In this document: one piece after another, positions 62,734 to 64,000 of the stretch
Layout: each line of letters starts with the position of its first letter
Position numbering within the stretch: position 1 is the stretch's first letter
Source: an uncultured Flavobacteriaceae bacterium
GTDB taxonomy: Bacteria; Bacteroidota; Bacteroidia; Flavobacteriales; Flavobacteriaceae
DNA length: 64,000 nucleotides
Assembly: GCA_905479065.1 (NCBI GenBank)
Contig: CAJQLB010000015.1
Location: 119,063-183,062 of the forward strand
Direction of reading: 5' to 3'
The notes under the pieces: generated by a model
What the model saw: the letters and a program-made list of their open reading frames with translations, nothing else
What the model was told of the DNA's origin: nothing
Databases searched by the model: none
Made by a program: the position numbers and the translations under genes

Positions 62734-64000
62734 TTATCTTCGAATAAACTTTTTAATGAAGACTTCTTCTCCATCATTAATTTCTATAAAGTACATTCCT
62801 GATTCTAAATTCTCGACGTTTACTTGTCGATTTTTTAATTGACCAGAATCTACCGTTTGACCTAACATGTTCATTACGCGGTAATAAATTCCATTGTAAT
62901 CTAATAAAACAACATTTAAATTATTTCCTGAAACTGGATTTGGATAAATTACGACATCTAAATCTTCAAAATCACTCTCATTTGAGGCGAAACCGGTATT
63001 ACCGGTTCCTAATGGTATTATTGAATTTTGGATTGTTGATGTTGAAGAAATTCCAGAAATTGTAACCTGATCAATCCATATTTGATCATTATTTCCTGAT
63101 GCATCATTTTGGAATCTAAAACCTGAATTATTTGCAAAATTAAATTGAGACGCAGATAAGACAATAGTCGCATTATAAAACGTGTTATTTTCAATATCTG
63201 TCCCTCGTGTCCAAGTTGCTACTGTAGTCCAATTGGAACCGTTGTAATATCTTAACCAGAAATCTTCATTATTTTCCATACTCCTTACGTAAAAATAAAA
63301 ATCTACCTCTACTTGGGCGTATGGGGATAAATCTACATTTGATAAGGTCATTGATGATCCAACACCAGAATTATCCCGTATTCTAATAGAATAATTGTTT
63401 TCATAAGAGTACGAACTATTTGCTCGTCTTGCACAATCGCTTCCGCCGTCAGACCAGCCATCCCAGCCTGATTCAAAATAACCTTCATTTAAAACAACTG
63501 GTGCTGTTGTATCTTGAAACACATTAATCAATCTAACAACCTCATTTGCTGAGTTCCCAGCAGCATCATTAACATTGTAAGTCACTGTATAGGATCCTGC
63601 AACACTCGTATCTACAGAATTGTTTGTAACGATATCATTAGTAAGGTCTCCATCAAAATTATCTTGAGCTGTTGCTCCCGCATCTGAGTAAACATCTCCA
63701 ACATTTATATTAACTTCAGATGAACCAATTAACGTAATCACAGGTATTGTTGCATCTGCACTTACATTGACAGTTCTAGTCTCTTGAGAAGAATTTCCAG
63801 CAGTATCACTAACCGAATATACAACATTGTAAGTGCCAACAACACTCGTATTAACAGTATCTCCACCAATTGTAATACTCGAAGTGATATCTCCATCTAT
63901 ATTGTCTGAAGCGGTAGCCCCTTGCTCAGTATAACTAGACCCTTGCTCTAAATTAATAACAGAAGCACCATTTAAAACTAGCACTGGTGCTGTTGTATCT
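62734..64000 (-). CDS. T9SS-exported protein with DUF5011-like Ig repeats, C-terminal part
   Basis: The gene enters from the right edge without its start; 422 codons are present. The visible order is: two DUF5011-like bacterial Ig repeats of about 75-80 residues each (GSSYTEQGATASDNIDGDIT, then GDVYSDAGATAQDNFDGDLT), a MAM/jelly-roll-like domain (SGWDGWSDGG, DFWLRYYNGSNWTTVATW, IWIDQVTIS) and a T9SS type A sorting domain at the end (VVIYPNPVSGNNLNV, GMYFIEINDGEEVFIKKFIRR). The last visible codons (DTTAPVLVLNG) begin another repeat, so more repeats probably lie outside the window. A surface adhesin or polysaccharide-binding exoprotein is likely. Confidence 0.9.
   Translation of the reverse strand, partial: DTTAPVLVLNGASVINLEQGSSYTEQGATASDNIDGDITSSITIGGDTVNTSVVGTYNVVYSVSDTAGNSSQETRTVNVSADATIPVITLIGSSEVNINVGDVYSDAGATAQDNFDGDLTNDIVTNNSVDTSVAGSYTVTYNVNDAAGNSANEVVRLINVFQDTTAPVVLNEGYFESGWDGWSDGGSDCARRANSSYSYENNYSIRIRDNSGVGSSMTLSNVDLSPYAQVEVDFYFYVRSMENNEDFWLRYYNGSNWTTVATWTRGTDIENNTFYNATIVLSASQFNFANNSGFRFQNDASGNNDQIWIDQVTISGISSTSTIQNSIIPLGTGNTGFASNESDFEDLDVVIYPNPVSGNNLNVVLLDYNGIYYRVMNMLGQTVDSGQLKNRQVNVENLESGMYFIEINDGEEVFIKKFIRR

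Noticed and set aside
1..64000. CRISPR array, prophage or intact insertion sequence
   Set aside because: No spaced direct-repeat array, integrase, transposase or phage structural gene is readable anywhere in the window.

Overview
The window is AT-rich chromosomal DNA from a marine-type member of the Flavobacteriaceae (Bacteroidota). Several things point there: type IX secretion (T9SS) C-terminal sorting domains, TonB-dependent receptors with CarboxypepD-like N-terminal extensions, a LytTR/LytS-type two-component pair preceded by TPRs, a HemC-HemD fusion, DUF5916, DUF6503 and DUF3109 proteins, and repeated -7 promoter elements of the TAnnTTTG type. No Shine-Dalgarno sequences decide any start. 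I see no CRISPR array, no intact mobile element and no rRNA. There is one tRNA (Asn-GTT).

Layout. 1-1615: the 5' end of an exported protein and a dGTPase, both on minus. 1725-10411: a phosphate-acquisition block with a beta-helix lipoprotein and TonB receptor, a YwqK/MORN-like protein, an OprP-type porin and a PitA permease fused to a PhoU-like domain. Three arrays of TTAACA-like hexamers with 11-bp period lie in front of these units and look like Pho boxes. 10572-14969: a DUF6503 lipoprotein and class I ribonucleotide reductase nrdB-nrdA. 15597-18327: LytTR regulator and LytS-like kinase. 18324-23955: DUF3109, MarC, CtpA protease, dCMP deaminase and DsbD. 24271-29126: DUF5916 protein, TauE/SafE permease and a RetSat/CrtI-like oxidoreductase. 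29127-32377: a gene-poor stretch of tiny zinc- or iron-sulfur-type proteins, decayed ORFs and the tRNA. 32378-36488: RseP, an M1 aminopeptidase and SCO. 36532-44572: a metal-ion block with feoA-feoB-small Cys-rich protein, a DtxR/MntR regulator with its own operator, a beta-barrel protein and a Mn/Zn-type ABC transporter whose two permeases both end in a winged-helix domain. 44709-58497: mixed housekeeping and envelope genes, including a TonB-plug/TPR/DUF2135-like chimera, a histidine kinase with crotonase, a large sortilin-type beta-propeller and two AraC regulators. 58778-60319: a HemC-HemD fusion whose HemC half has lost its active-site residues. 60574-64000: a CNNM protein, a conserved secreted protein and the C-terminal part of a T9SS-exported adhesin-like protein.

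The strongest leads are the degenerate HemC-HemD protein (no dipyrromethane cysteine), the phased Pho-box-like arrays, the paired permease-winged-helix fusions (compare chlamydial YtgCR), the barrel-less plug/TPR protein and a 30-residue CDGSH mini-protein. Starts were corrected for several genes where an upstream TTG or ATG lay before the likely promoter or before a signal peptide. All family assignments come from reading motifs; no database search was run.
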